Shown here one piece after another: positions 1 through 11,444 of a stretch of 64,000 nt of DNA; within the stretch, counting starts at the first letter, position 1, and each line of letters begins with the position of its first letter. The DNA is from Ophiobolus disseminans (Eukaryota > Ascomycota > Dothideomycetes > Pleosporales > Phaeosphaeriaceae). The DNA is taken from the NCBI GenBank assembly GCA_010093685.1, contig MU006227.1, forward strand, positions 1,118,154 through 1,182,153, written 5' to 3'. The translations under genes were made by a program, and so were the position numbers. The notes under the pieces are model-generated. The model had not been told where the DNA came from and ran no database searches. It saw nothing but the letters and a program-made list of their open reading frames with translations.

Positions 1-3000
1 TGGGTACAGCGTCGACGACACCGACGATGAAACGTCGGCGTCCGACTTTGAGGGGCCCAACATCAAGGGCTCCTACAGTTCAGTGGTATGTAGGATGCGT
101 GTGACTTTCAGAGCATGGCTAACAGGCCCACCAGCGCCGACGACAACGACTATCCGACGGTGTGTCTCCGGCGACTTCGATGGAGTCTATGAGCGCGGGC
201 TACCCGCCACGGTCATACGAAACCAACGGCGCAAGCTTCTCGGCCGCTGCCATTCCCCCCATCGGCACCACGGCCACCTCGTTCGCTCAAACCCCCGCGA
301 ATGGCGGCCCCACCTCATCTACGCAGGCGCGGAGGTTCTACGATGACGTGAACCCCGTACCCTTGACCTGGAACCGGATGGTAGACGACATGCGCCGCGC
401 CATTGAGCGCTATAGGCAGGCCATCAACAACAGCGACCGATCCGAGTTTGTGAAGAGAGCCGAGGACATATCGGATCACCTGCGGTTACTGCTTGCTGCA
501 GGCTCAGGCACCACCGACAATCACTCCGGCAACCCTTCCATCATCTCGACCAACAAGGCCCTGTACCCACATTTTCGCGAGACTATGTCACGTTTTTCGA
601 AACTAGTCTTGTCCTCGCACATAGCAGCTTCCGACTTTCCACCCCCGGATTCATACTCCAAGTGCCTGAAGGAAGCGGACGGCGTGCTGAATGGCGTGTT
701 TGGCTTCGTCGAAGTGGCTCGGCAACAGCGTGGGGAAGACATTCCTCGGCTCGTGCCAGGCTTCATCGTTGGCAGCAGCATCGGCGGAAGCTGGAACCAC
801 AACGGTGCCGACGCTCGTGATGCAAACTCGTCTACGTCCTTTATAGACCAGGAGGAGTACGAATCCTTCGTGGAACCAGTTGTCAAACTGGACTCCCGCG
901 TTTTGGACAGATTAGAAAGTGTGAAGAAACACATACTGCACAATCTGCGACGCCTGGACGATCACTTAGTTGTCCGAGACCATATCATTACCCACCAAAG
1001 ACACCAGTTAATCGGCGAGCATGTTTGCAGCGCTGCAAGCAAAGTGCTGGAGGCTTGTCGACCGTGGATTTCACAAGTCGAGTCGATCAATCTTTCTTCG
1101 CTCAACACGCCGATGCAAGCACAGCAACTAAATGATTTCAGCATATTCAAGCAGAAAGCTTACGATATGGTTTCAGAGCTGGTCATTGCTTGTCAAGGCG
1201 TCGCGGCCCCACTGGGAGATGAATGGGCAGAGTTACGCGGGGATTCGCTTGAAGATCGCATCGGCGCCGTTCGATCTGTGTCTCGAGAATTGGAAACGAC
1301 CATTGTTCAGCAGTACGCACTCCTGCAGAATATGTCGGACTCGGTGCCTCTGGCAGATATTACACCACGTACCGATCCACGAAGGAACACAGACTCGGAA
1401 ATTTCAAATCAGCATGCCCGAGTACCATCGGCATCCGAAAGACCTATGTTGAAGAACCTTCCTCAGGCGCAGACCTATAGTGAGGGAACGCCTCTAGAGG
1501 AAAACAAAGTCCTGCAGAAACAGAACTTGAACGCCAACAGCAAAAAGCTACTAGATTTCTTTGGTGAGGTGCCAGTGATTCCTCCACCACAACCACCACA
1601 ACCACTGCCAGTGGATGAAACTCCGGAATTCCTGAAGCTAGACCATGAAGGCGAAATCTCCTATGACCACAAAGCGACTCCACCACAATTACGAGGTGGT
1701 ACGCTTGCAGGCCTCGTTGAACAACTGACACGGCACGACCGTCTTGACCCAGCATTCAACAACACTTTCCTCCTCACATATCGATCGTTCACTACGGCCT
1801 CTGAGTTGTTTGAGATGCTGGTGAAGAGATGGAGCATTCAGCCACCACATGCGATTGCCAAAGAAGATTACCAGACGTGGGTAGACATGAAGCAGAAACC
1901 AATCAGATTCCGTGTTGTGAACATTCTCAAGAGTTGGTTTGACAACTATTGGATGGAAGGCAACGATGAAGAAGCCAGGATACTTATCCAGCGAGTGTAC
2001 AACTTCGCAAAAGACCATGTCGCGACTACCAATACTCCCGGAGCGAGCCCATTGATGACCTCGGTTGAGCAGCGATCGCGTGGTCCGGAAATGCCTACGA
2101 AACGACTGGTTCTCACACTCAACGCACAAACACCACAGCCTATCCTACCCAAGCACATGAAGAAGCTGAAGTTCCTCGATATCGATGCCACAGAATTTGC
2201 TCGCCAACTGACCATAATCGAATCGAGACTGTACGGTAAGATCAAGCCAACCGAGTGTCTCAACAAGACATGGCAGAAGAAGTTAGCACCTGGCGAGCCT
2301 GATCCTGCCTCCAACGTAAAGGCACTGATTCTTCACTCTAACCAGTTGACGAATTGGGTTGCGCAAATGATTCTAACCCAGCAGGACGTAAAGCGGAGAG
2401 TGATCGTCATCAAGCACTTTGTGAACGTTGCCGATGTAAGTTGGCGGTCAAGCTACGCAATATGCACGGCTAATTGGTTCTAGAAATGCCGCCAATTGAA
2501 CAATTTCTCGACACTAACTTCAATCATCTCCGCCCTGGGAACGGCGCCGATCCATCGCCTGAACAGGACATGGAGTGCGGTCAACCAGCGCTCCATGGCG
2601 ACGTTGGAGAGCATGCGCAAGCTCATGGGTAGCACCAAGAACTTTGCAGAGTACCGCGACACACTTCACAGAGCGAATCCGCCTTGTATTCCATTTTTTG
2701 GTGAGCACAGACGACATCCTGGCACATGCTTCGGCTAACACAGTCAGGTGTTTATCTGACGGATTTGACGTTTATCGAGGACGGGATACCCTCGCTCATC
2801 AAGAAGACCAACCTCATCAATTTCGCCAAGCGGGCGAAGACGGCCGAAGTTATCCGTGACATTCAGCAATATCAGAACGTGCCGTACCCTCTCCAACCGG
2901 TGCCGGAGCTGCAGGATTACATCCTGACCAACATGCAATCGGCGGGGGACGTACACGAGATGTACGAGATGAGTTTGTCAGTAGAGCCGCGCGAGCGCGA

Positions 3001-3098
3001 AGACGAGAAGATTGCAAGGTACACCCAGTACTTCTTTACCTCTTCGGCGAAGGCTGACTAACGGTGGTAGGCTTCTCTCCGAGTCTGGATTCTTGTGA
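1..3098 (+). CDS. CDC25: Ras guanine-nucleotide exchange factor (CDC25 type), 5' end missing
   Basis: Activates Ras by exchanging GDP for GTP upstream of cAMP/PKA signalling (family knowledge). The window enters inside the gene: an acidic linker (DDTDDETSASDFEG) ends at a GTATGT donor at 86, and the long exon resumes at 126 or 135 (two possible AG acceptors, same frame) to 2435. Later exons are 2484-2700, 2748-3018 and 3071-3098. The last, nine-codon exon restores the ending IARLLSESGFL; without that splice the frame reads intron sequence to a stop at 3061. A RasGEF_N block (GGTLAGLVEQLTRHDRLD, then TYRSFTTASELFEML) lies near residue 505 of the long exon; the catalytic RasGEF block (LDIDATEFARQLTIIE, then NQLTNWV, then TLTSIISAL) follows and ends the protein. 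The SH3 domain usual in fungal Cdc25 would lie upstream of the window. It could instead be a paralogous RasGEF such as Bud5, but the long N-terminal region favours Cdc25. Confidence 0.85.
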
Positions 3099-4395
3099 TG
3101 ATACCCCTACGACGGCGCTTGTTTAACGAATCGATTGGAAATTATACGGCGTATGGTCATGTTGGTTACGATAATGATGAAGTTGGGCACTTTTCTGTTT
3201 GGCGCGTGAAAATGAACGTGCTTTTGAGCATCGCTGGGATTGGGAATTATGAAATGAGACGTCATGTCCGACGTCAGGGCACGCGACCATCTTTTTGGGA
3301 AGGAGCGTCAACGATTCCTGGTTCCTTCCTTTCGTGTTCTGCCGCTGGCATAAGGTAGCGGATATTTGAATGAGGACCCGCGACGAATTGCAATTGTTGT
3401 GCCCAGCTTCCCTCGTCTTGACTTGCCCGCTCTCGGATCCCTACCGAGATGGTCATATTACGTCGAGCGCGCTCATTCGCTTCGCGTGTCGGCAATTTGC
3501 GCGTGTTTGAGCTGACCCTGTCGGTTGCGCCAGGGGGCGTGCCCTTCGCTTACTCCAATTGGACGCCTGGTGTGCATGGCATTTCTTGCAGCTCGTGCGA
3601 CACTGGACAATCAGCCGTTGAAACTCGGAGCAGCAGCCAGACAGAGCTGGGCTCCAACGCCAGGCCCGCCACATCCGTGTCGAGGCGATCCACACCTTGT
3701 GACATGGAAGGCCAGGAACATCCTAAGACACTTGGGACGGGCTTCCCCAGACTGCCCGCCGCGCTGCTTGCCCTACTGGGGAGGCTGACGCACAAGGAGG
3801 CTGTTGCTGATGCCGAGTCCCTTGCTTGCTTGGGCCAGTGAAGGAGGCTCCTGTGGTGCGATGCTGCGGTTCGCCGGGCGAGCGTCTGCGATCCAGTCTT
3901 TGTTCGCCGCTGTCCCGTGATGCATCCACGACGCGTCTTGTCGAGGGCGATCATGTGCACTTCGGCTGGTGGGAGCGAGATGCGTTGTTGAGATGCTCGA
4001 GTTTTACAGGTGCATGGCCCAGCAGTCCGGCGCGCACCAGCACGACTAGCTCCCCACCAATTTCTCGTACAGTGATTTCGGCGGCTCTGAACGGGTGATA
4101 TTTTAATCCCTGCCGCTGCAGAGCTTGGAAAAACGGCGACGCCTCGTTCCCCTGGCCGCCTGGCGCGTGAGTGGTCGGCAGGAGCAGATGATAACTCCTT
4201 TGGGCTGGGGCGCTCCGCGCACTTTGTCCCAGGCCGCATCAAAGCCCCTACCATTTACCACACGTAAAGCGAGCTGCTCCCTCTCCACACGCTTTCTTCG
4301 GGCCCGGTTGGAACAGCAGCACTCACTCTCTTTTTCTGCCCGTTCTCTTCGCTTCTTGGAATCTCACCATAGTCACTCGCTGTTAACCCGTCGCA
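3099..4395. other. intergenic, no gene recognised
   Basis: About 1.3 kb between the RasGEF stop and the GH16 start. Overlapping ORFs occur in several frames of the GC-rich part (3450-4290), but they lack family motifs, splice logic and low-redundancy composition. It probably holds the RasGEF 3' UTR and a long promoter/5' UTR for the GH16 gene; the pyrimidine-rich stretch just before 4396 is typical of fungal transcription-start regions. Confidence 0.5.
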
Positions 4396-5630
4396 ATGTT
4401 TCACACCACATCCACATTAGGGGCCCTACCCTGGGCGCTGCTTGCCGTCGCTCGCTTGAGTAAGTTTTGGTCTGCCTCTTGTCCAAACACAGCTGACCGG
4501 TTGCGTTAGCCAATGCTGCCTGCGAGTGCGGCTACTCACTGAACAAGACCAGCGATGCATCCCACGCTGTCTTCACAGAACTGCTCGAGAACGACTTCCT
4601 GCACACCGACGCCCAATCACTGGAGCTGAAGAACCATGGCTGGCAGCCGCAAGTCTACAATGTCGACAAGGCCACCGCGCGAGGATCGTTTGGCAAGGGC
4701 TTCGAACTCGAGAACATCGTCACGAATCCACTCAAGACCTCGGGATGGTCCGGGGATGCCGAGCATGGTGGTGACGCCGGCCTCGAGCTCTGGGTGCGCG
4801 CAAACCCCCGTAATGGTCTCGTGAGCGGCGCAGAGGTCGTCACAGTGCGCGACGACGCACTGCTAGGAAGCTTCCGCGTGGGCATGAAGCTGTCCAACTC
4901 GTCGGGGACATGCGGTGCCTTCTTCTTCGTACGATTGGCCGACACTTTTAGTTGATCTCCAATGGGCGCTAACAGATTGCAGTTCCATAACAACACACAA
5001 GAGATCGACATGGAGTTCCTATCGCACCAGTTCAACCAGTCGCAAGGCGCCGTGAACCTGGTCCTGCAGTCGCCAGAAGCCGAAGCAAGAAACTGGGATG
5101 CCTCAGGCACTTCCGGTTTCCGCACCAAGCTACTACCTTTCCGCCCCGACAACATGTTCCACGAGTACCGATTTGACTGGACCAAAGAACGTGTTGCATT
5201 TTACGTCGACGGCAAATTCCTCCATGAGATTACCGACAATGTTCCGCAAGAAGGCGGTGGTGTCTTCTTCAACCACTGGAGCAACGGCGACCCAAGCTGG
5301 TCCGCTGGTCCTCCGGCCGCAGACACTGTCATGACCATCTCGTACCTCAAGGCCTACTTCAACTCGACCAACACCGAGCGATCTCAAAACGCCTACCGCC
5401 AGCGATGCCCGACATACGATCCCTCCAAAGTGTGCGCCATACCCTCGCAAAGCACCGCGCCAGATGCCTCAATTGGCAAGACGGGAGCGAAGACGTACTT
5501 CTTCTCGCACGAGAAGGACATGACGCCTGGCCAGACCCTCTACAGCAGCGCAGCGATAAACTTTGGTGTGCCATCGCTCTCCCTCGCCGTCCCAATATTA
5601 GTCATGTTCCTTAGCTGGTCGCTGATGTAG
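4396..5630 (+). CDS. GPI-anchored glycoside hydrolase family 16 protein (cell-wall glucanase/transglycosidase type)
   Basis: Predicted to cut or remodel beta-glucan at the cell surface. Three exons, 4396-4459, 4510-4928 and 4983-5630, give 376 aa. The start ATG opens a signal peptide (MFHTTSTLGALPWALLAVARL). The mature region begins with cysteines (ACECGYSLNKTS). The GH16 catalytic motif EIDMEF (ExDxE: nucleophile and acid/base Glu) lies just after the second intron in HNNTQEIDMEFLSHQ. The downstream blocks FHEYRFDWTKERVAFYVDG and FFNHWSNGDPSWSAGPP are typical of fungal GH16 jelly-roll proteins. The C-terminus ends in a hydrophobic tail (VPSLSLAVPILVMFLSWSLM) after a polar stretch, as in GPI-anchored proteins. 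The extra residues in the 4962 open frame (MGANRLQ) are intron. Subfamily and exact linkage specificity cannot be told by eye. Confidence 0.88.
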
Positions 5631-5707
5631 CAGTGCCACTGCATAAATACACAGTAGCCTACTTCACATCCCATCACCACTGCCTGTGCCCAAATCCGTC
5701 AACCGAT

Positions 5708-5736
5708 ACCAGCATCGAGAGGCCTCTCGATCTGGT
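5708..5736 (+). repeat. 18-bp perfect palindrome inside a 14-bp-stem hairpin, GH16 3' flank
   Basis: ATCGAGAGGCCTCTCGAT (5714-5731) is perfectly self-complementary. The flanks ACCAG (5708-5712) and CTGGT (5732-5736) extend the stem, leaving one bulged C (5713). It starts 78 bases after the GH16 stop codon, so probably in its 3' UTR. It could be an RNA hairpin near the mRNA end or a dimeric protein site; function is unknown. Confidence 0.6.
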
Positions 5737-7837
5737 TCTTACGAGCGTATGACCTTGCAACAGCATTTTACAGCGAATCCACACTCCCTCCACACACCTG
5801 TCACTGGGTCGTGACACAACCCTTTCTCTCCGTTCCGCGCGGGCGTACTGCACGCCCCGCAGCTGCTGGATCCCCTCCTTTGGATAACACCGTTTTACCT
5901 TTTTACTCTGGCTCCCTACACTGCCGCGTAGTGTTTAACTTTTTGTTTCTATGTATATACACCCTTTTTTGCTGCTCGGCTGCTCAGTCGGTCGATTTCT
6001 ACTTCGTTATCCAGCAGCTGTTAACTCGCGCATGTGGCGCGCCTTTTTCTGCGCACCCTGGACAGACACGTCGGGGTGTTGTTTTTCGTTAGGCGATGGA
6101 TGAATCGGTAGCGAGAGCGTGGGACAGGCACGCCCGCGCCTTCTGTTCTTGAAAGGGCGTTTTCCCTGGTATTGAACCAGCGATGCTTTGTGGTGGTTTG
6201 GGAAAACATCACGTAGTCCGTCAATATTATAAAAATTATATAACGTACTTTGACATGAATCTTCCTCTGCAAACGTGACCGTGACACCGAGGTTTTCCGC
6301 GACTGGTACATAAATATCACGACACATGCAGTTATCGTCGCACATTCACTCACACAAGCATATCCTCCCAACCCTCCACTCAACGCCTTTTAACAAATCG
6401 TGAAGCTAGAAATAAATACAAACTATCCCGTCTATCTACAGAGACTTTTTAGTATTCAGAACATCTTCTACTTACGTAAATATAGTCGTCAAGCTTCACG
6501 ACTTTCACAAGAGCACCCAAAATCACCGCCCACAACATCACCTTCCTACGCCGGAATCATCTGCACAAGCCTTTGGAAAGAAATGCCCCCTCGGCCCCAT
6601 ACGCGTCCTCGCGCCGCTGCCGGCCCTACCGGCTCCGCTTTAACGACACCGCGCTATTGGACCCTCGACACGACTGACAGCGCGGCGTCCCGGAACGCGT
6701 GCTTAGTCAAGTAGCATCTATCGAAACTGTGCTATTTTTGCGGTCAATACGGCGGTCAGTTATATGTGGGTGTGGGTATGTCGTGCTCTGGTACGTTGAG
6801 TAAGTGTTGTGATGAGGCGTAGACGTTAGGAATTTTATGTCAGAGTCGGAGCGTTTAATGCTGCTGGGGCCGGGAATGCTGCTTATGCCGAGAGGGCGTA
6901 AGGCCGATAATGCTGTTGATGGTTGATGCTAACATCCTACCCTGTTAGAACGAGATATTGATCGTCGAGGGTATACTCGTTTGGATGCTGGAATTCGTTG
7001 GTCATATTATCGTATCGCGCCGCATGACATTTCTCCGGCTGTACTTTTCCCTTCAGACTGTCCGTGCTCACGCGGCGTTGTTCGTATTTTCTCCTATTAT
7101 CACTTTTTTGTGGGACCTTTCTCGCCGCATTTTGCACGTGTTGGTTATTTTGGGTATATCGATGGCTAATGGCTTAGGTTGCATTTGCCATTTGGGATGC
7201 GATGCGGTGAGTTTTGTGAACCTTTATGAATGCATGCAATTGTGATTTTGGGAGCGAATAAAAGTTAAGCTTTGCTGGCGTGAGGCGCTAATGCAAGTGC
7301 GAGAGTGGGTGGTAGCGAGGTGGTAGCGAGGTGACACTAGGGAGTAGCTGGAAGGTTGGAAAGGGGAAAGGGCGAAGGGAGACGCACATGCCTTCTCAAC
7401 GGGCATCGTGACTTCTGCTTCGTGGTGTGTGTAGTTGGTGATAAGCTTGTACGCTTCACTTAGATCGAGATGTCGTTTTCTAATCACCGTCAACACCGGG
7501 CGCATACCCATTCATTCCATCGTCCCACGATCATCGTGAGCCAGCAACAGCACACAGGTTCAACGTAGAAGAGACTCGAATGGCAAGTATGATACACAGT
7601 GTAGACGGGCTCCTCCCTTAGGTGACGATGTGCTCCTTCCTCTTGTTACACCACGAAGCAAACAAACTTGCTCACGTTGCACGATGCTTGAATCTTAATC
7701 TCGACACCACGCTTTTTGGACACACCCACGTCACTCTTTACTGTTGCGACATTTTAGCAGGTTTTTGGCTCCTGCAGCTTCTCAATCGTCTCTAGCGAGC
7801 AATATCCATCAATCGAGGACTTCCGGCTAACAGCGCA
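5737..7837. other. 2.1-kb gene-poor gap
   Basis: No gene recognised. It contains an AT-rich patch around 6225-6245 and a tandemly doubled 11-mer (GGTGGTAGCGA) near 7307-7328. ORFs of 60-120 codons here have no motifs or splice support. It likely holds the GH16 3' UTR, the promoter of the 7838 gene and possibly non-coding transcripts. Confidence 0.4.
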
Positions 7838-8640
7838 ATGCGAATATTTACCGTTCTAGCGCTCGTCCTGCCCGCCCTGGTGGTTGGTCGCTTTCCCAGA
7901 TGGTTTGCGAAAGATGATGCATCATTCAGTTCGTCTATACTGGGAGCTAGTCCTGCTTCAACTCCAACATTGGGTTCGACGGTAGCGACATCTGTTGCTG
8001 GTCAGGATGCACTCAAGTACGTTGCATTATCGCACCTCTTGAGCGACGATTGACTTTCGACTTCAGACTGCGTCAAGCACCAGGTCTTGCACCGATCAAC
8101 CCAGCGCCTGTTACACCTACAGTTAGTACCACTTCTGTAGCGAATCTCGCGAATCCAAATGTGCCTCCAGTCCAACCCACCATACCGATTGTGGACATGC
8201 CAGTCGTTCCTCGTCCAGGCGTTACTACCACATCAGTAAGAAAGCCTCCGAACCCAGTCGTACCTCCTGTAGTTGCACCACCCCCGGCCAACCCGGTCGC
8301 GCCCGTGGTCCCTGGAGCAGTCCCTACCGCCGTATCCACACGACCTACCCTTACTACCACTCGCCCCAGAGTCTCTGGGGATTTTGTGACCACCCAATGG
8401 GTCGAGACGTGGATCGATAGCACGTCGCGAACATGGGTCCCGAAAACAATCACGCTTCGCTTCAAGCCCATGAGCGTTGCGGCTCCACCCGGTAGTGGGG
8501 AGATAGGGATGGGCACATTGACGGGCGAAACCGGGAAGACGAAGACCATCTACGTGGGAGCTGCACCATCACAGGCACCTGGTTGGGTCCATGGCTTCGC
8601 CGCTGTTGTTGGGGTTGGGGTTGTGGGAATGGCGGTGTGA
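7838..8640 (+). CDS. Pro/Thr/Val-rich secreted protein, probably GPI-anchored
   Basis: Not a recognised family. Two exons, 7838-8016 and 8067-8640 (250 aa), join in frame across an intron with GTACGT and CAG ends; the intron contains an in-frame stop, so the splice is needed. The N-terminus is a clear signal peptide (MRIFTVLALVLPALVVG). The middle is a low-complexity stalk of P, V, T and N (for example VPPVVAPPPANPVAPVVPG) suited to O-glycosylation. The C-terminal third holds a more ordered block (VTTQWVETWIDSTSRTWVPK) and ends in a hydrophobic tail (FAAVVGVGVVGMAV), as in GPI-anchored wall proteins. Likely a surface or wall-spanning protein; function inferred only from composition. Confidence 0.72.
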
Positions 8641-9193
8641 AGAGGGTGTGAGCTTTATGTTAAGAAACAAGGACAACGCAATCATGATATCGTGGCGACA
8701 GGACGTATACATGGAGATTTCTGGGAAGAAACCGAAGAGGAGATACGCTAATGATGAACCCAAGAATAGATGCGCATGATTTACAGGGGCAGAACAATTG
8801 TCGGAGGAAGGATGAGGAATTTTTGACGGATACACAATATACCCAGTCGAACGTATGAGACAGGAAGCATTGAGCAAGAAATGAACAATCTATCGAATCA
8901 CAAAATCTAGATGGAACATGAAACTGACCAAGGAGTCCACACTTTGCGCTTACAGGCTGCAAGATCGGAGCTGATTGTCCTGCTGCGTGCGCCCATCCAG
9001 GAAAACATTCGGAGATAAAATTCGAGTTCCTCACACCACTTGTGGGTTGTGTCACAATGGAGCGGTCAAGATTGTTTTGTTGGGTGCATTGCAATCCATG
9101 CGCATTGATTGCTGAAAGCTCCAGTTTTTTTCCAGGTCGCATCAATTGAAAAAGATGTGAGGACGTCGAGGAGGTTGGATGCTGCGAGGTACT

Positions 9194-9225
9194 CTACCTG
9201 TGGCTGTAGCTACAGCTATAGGTAG
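9194..9225. repeat. 32-bp near-perfect spacerless palindrome
   Basis: Arms 9194-9209 and 9210-9225 match at 14 of 16 positions with no spacer; centre CTGTAGCTACAG. Both mismatches are G on the left arm against A on the reverse-complemented right arm, that is, transitions. It may be a dimer-binding site or the end of a decayed small inverted-repeat element. Confidence 0.6.
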
Positions 9226-9554
9226 AATAACCCCGCATTCAGATCGGCGCTGGCATTGGACACTTTGTTATCTCGAGGTCGTTGCATGGAGTTTTTTCAA
9301 TCAACAATGAGGCAATTTAGATAAGAAAAAAAGACGTTGCCAATCAAGACCACATGTCAATATAACGTGGTGTGGTGTGATTGCCCTAAAAATGGTGGCG
9401 CTACATTCACGTTTTCTCGCGTTATCTGACGATCTGCAATCGGGCCGAAGCGCTTGGAACGCAGACGCACCTCGCAACAACGTGATGTGATGTCGCATGA
9501 AGCTTTGAGGCTCATTGACAGCAATCCATATCCCTGGTTTTTCCGTGCCATTGA

Positions 9555-9562
9555 TATATAAG
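9555..9562 (+). promoter_or_regulatory. TATA box
   Basis: TATATAAG lies 188 bases upstream of the ATG at 9743. A likely start-site region rich in CA/AAC follows (about 9590-9610). A good consensus TATA is uncommon in fungal housekeeping promoters and suggests an inducible gene. Confidence 0.5.
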
Positions 9563-9742
9563 ACGTATTGGGCGGTACCTCAAAGGGACATCAGTACAAC
9601 AAGAGCATCAACCTACTATCCGATAACGAAGTGCATTACCCGATTGGGATTGTACATCAAGAACAAATCGATACAACTTTGACCCCATCAGACTTTCAAA
9701 ATTATCGACACCGAAATCAATAAGAGAAAGGAAGAAGCAACA

Positions 9743-10630
9743 ATGGCGGCCTACTACTACGCAGCCCACTTCAACACCCCTCTCATGCAGTCGCCAGCTC
9801 CACTGGCTTCACACCATCCCTTCGGCATTCCATTCACCGTCTCCAACCTCCCAACCACACCTGCCAAAACCAGCCAACAAGCCATCATCCTCTCCCCCAC
9901 CGAACGCCGCATCCTCTTCGCAGACCACAAACCCCACTCACAACATCTCTCACCCATCTTCCGCCTCCCCGCCGAACTGCGCAACCAAATCTACGAAGCC
10001 CTTCTCTGCCCCTGCACACCACACATCAAGGACCTTAGCAAACGCGACACCCACGTCTCCTCGCCTCCGGACTTGCATCCAGCCATCCTATCCACCTGCA
10101 GGCGGATCCACGACGAAGCAACCGACCTCCTCTACAAAACACACATCTTCCACGCGCACCCCTCACTGCTTTCCTCCCTCCCGCACTTGGGCTCATCAGC
10201 CAAACCCGTCCTGTACCCCACCGTCATTGCGAAAATCAAGCGCTGGCAACTCATCATCCGGCTCGACACGGATCCGCGCTTCAGCGCCGCGCAAGCCACG
10301 GCCGCGTTCTCGGGCGCTGAGTTTCTCGAGGTTCGCGTCTGGCAGAGCATGTTTGACGGCGCGGATTCTTCGGTATTGAAGCTGCTTCTGGGGATTAGGG
10401 GCGTTGGCGTTGCGAGGCTGAGTGGCAGTGTTGAGCCGGAATTGGCGAGGTGGTTGGAGGAGAGGATGATGGCGGATGTTGAGATGGAGGAGGAGGATGT
10501 GTGTAGGTGTGGGAATGAGAGTGGGGTGAAGAGGTGTGGGGATTGTAAGGGGACGATCAGGAATGAGGAGGTGGTTGTTGGGAAGGAGTGGTTTGGAGGG
10601 AGGAATGCGTGGCAGTTTGGGAATCGGTGA
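9743..10630 (+). CDS. 2EXR/F-box-like domain protein with C-terminal cysteine pairs
   Basis: A single exon of 295 aa. The block FRLPAELRNQIYEALLCPC near residue 75, followed by PAILSTCRRIHDEATDLLYK, is the signature of the large Pezizomycotina 2EXR family (F-box-like, function mostly unknown). The region after it (LIIRLDTDPRFSAAQATAAF) matches the usual strand/helix alternation of these proteins. The acidic tail carries CRCGNESG and RCGDC, giving two cysteine pairs (CxC...CxxC) that could bind one zinc ion; this is not part of the core family. The 3' third uses G-ending codons heavily while the 5' half is C-rich, a within-gene composition shift. Function unknown; a ubiquitin-adaptor role is only an analogy to F-box proteins. 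Confidence 0.72.
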   Translation: MAAYYYAAHFNTPLMQSPAPLASHHPFGIPFTVSNLPTTPAKTSQQAIILSPTERRILFADHKPHSQHLSPIFRLPAELRNQIYEALLCPCTPHIKDLSKRDTHVSSPPDLHPAILSTCRRIHDEATDLLYKTHIFHAHPSLLSSLPHLGSSAKPVLYPTVIAKIKRWQLIIRLDTDPRFSAAQATAAFSGAEFLEVRVWQSMFDGADSSVLKLLLGIRGVGVARLSGSVEPELARWLEERMMADVEMEEEDVCRCGNESGVKRCGDCKGTIRNEEVVVGKEWFGGRNAWQFGNR

Positions 10631-11444
10631 TGAGGTGTTATGTGTTTTCGAGAAGTGTGGAGATTTTCTAAGGAGTTGAACGGTACGGGTATGGGAATGG
10701 CGTATGGGTGTGTCCTTCTTACATTAGAGTGTTATTCATAATGCATACGTTCGTAAGTGCTCTGCTTCAATCTATGCTGTTTCAATATTTGGAGCAAGAT
10801 GCCGGGGGCCACCCGGTGTTGCAAGATTCGCGTGCCACTGCGTACGTTCTGATAGAAAGCCTGTATATACTCACAACACTTTCAAGATTGTACTTAATAT
10901 ATGAAAGAACTCTGAGGATAGATAAGTTTTAATAAGGTTGGTGCACGGATTATTGCAACACCTTGCAAGGCTTAAGGATTGATAACGTTGAAATTAGGGG
11001 ATAAATGCGTCCTGCCACATGGCAACTGCGAGGTAAAATCTCGAAAAAGTGGTAATGGCAGTACGCACAGTTGAGCACGCATACATGTAGGACGAGCCAC
11101 TGATTGAGTGAGTCAATGCATAGGAGGTTAGATCGACATTGCCGAACTTCGGGATACGTAACACCATGTTTGTGAGGATTGACTGTTTTATCCAAGAAGT
11201 GGCGTAGATTATTTTGAATATTCGATCAGTTGACGGTCGCAAGCACATGCCGATTCCATCAAGCGGCCGAAGGACTATGATGAGCAAATTGAAGCGGCAA
11301 TGGGAATGTGAAGATGCTGGATGCTTCTGACACTTTCGGGTTCGTGACCATTCCATCGTTTGCTGCCAGGGATGTATGATCGTCACATACAGTATTAAGC
11401 CAGCTTGTGTATCGACGTAAGCTTCTTGTATTCCAGAGTTCATA
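10631..11444. other. intergenic, no gene recognised
   Basis: An 0.8-kb spacer between two 2EXR-type loci. Nothing recognised on either strand; moderately AT-rich. Confidence 0.4.

Larger units (their letters stand above)
8641..9742. other. intergenic; palindrome and promoter of the 9743 gene
   Basis: No gene recognised. It contains the 32-bp near-palindrome at 9194-9225 and, close to the next gene, a TATA box at 9555-9562. The ORFs on the minus strand (8569-9145) look like random open frames of non-coding DNA. Confidence 0.45.

Noticed and set aside
3550..4254. 234-codon minus-strand ORF in the RasGEF-GH16 gap
   Set aside because: Arg/Ser/Pro-rich composition typical of a GC-rich random frame; overlapping ORFs on the other strand are equally long; no domain.
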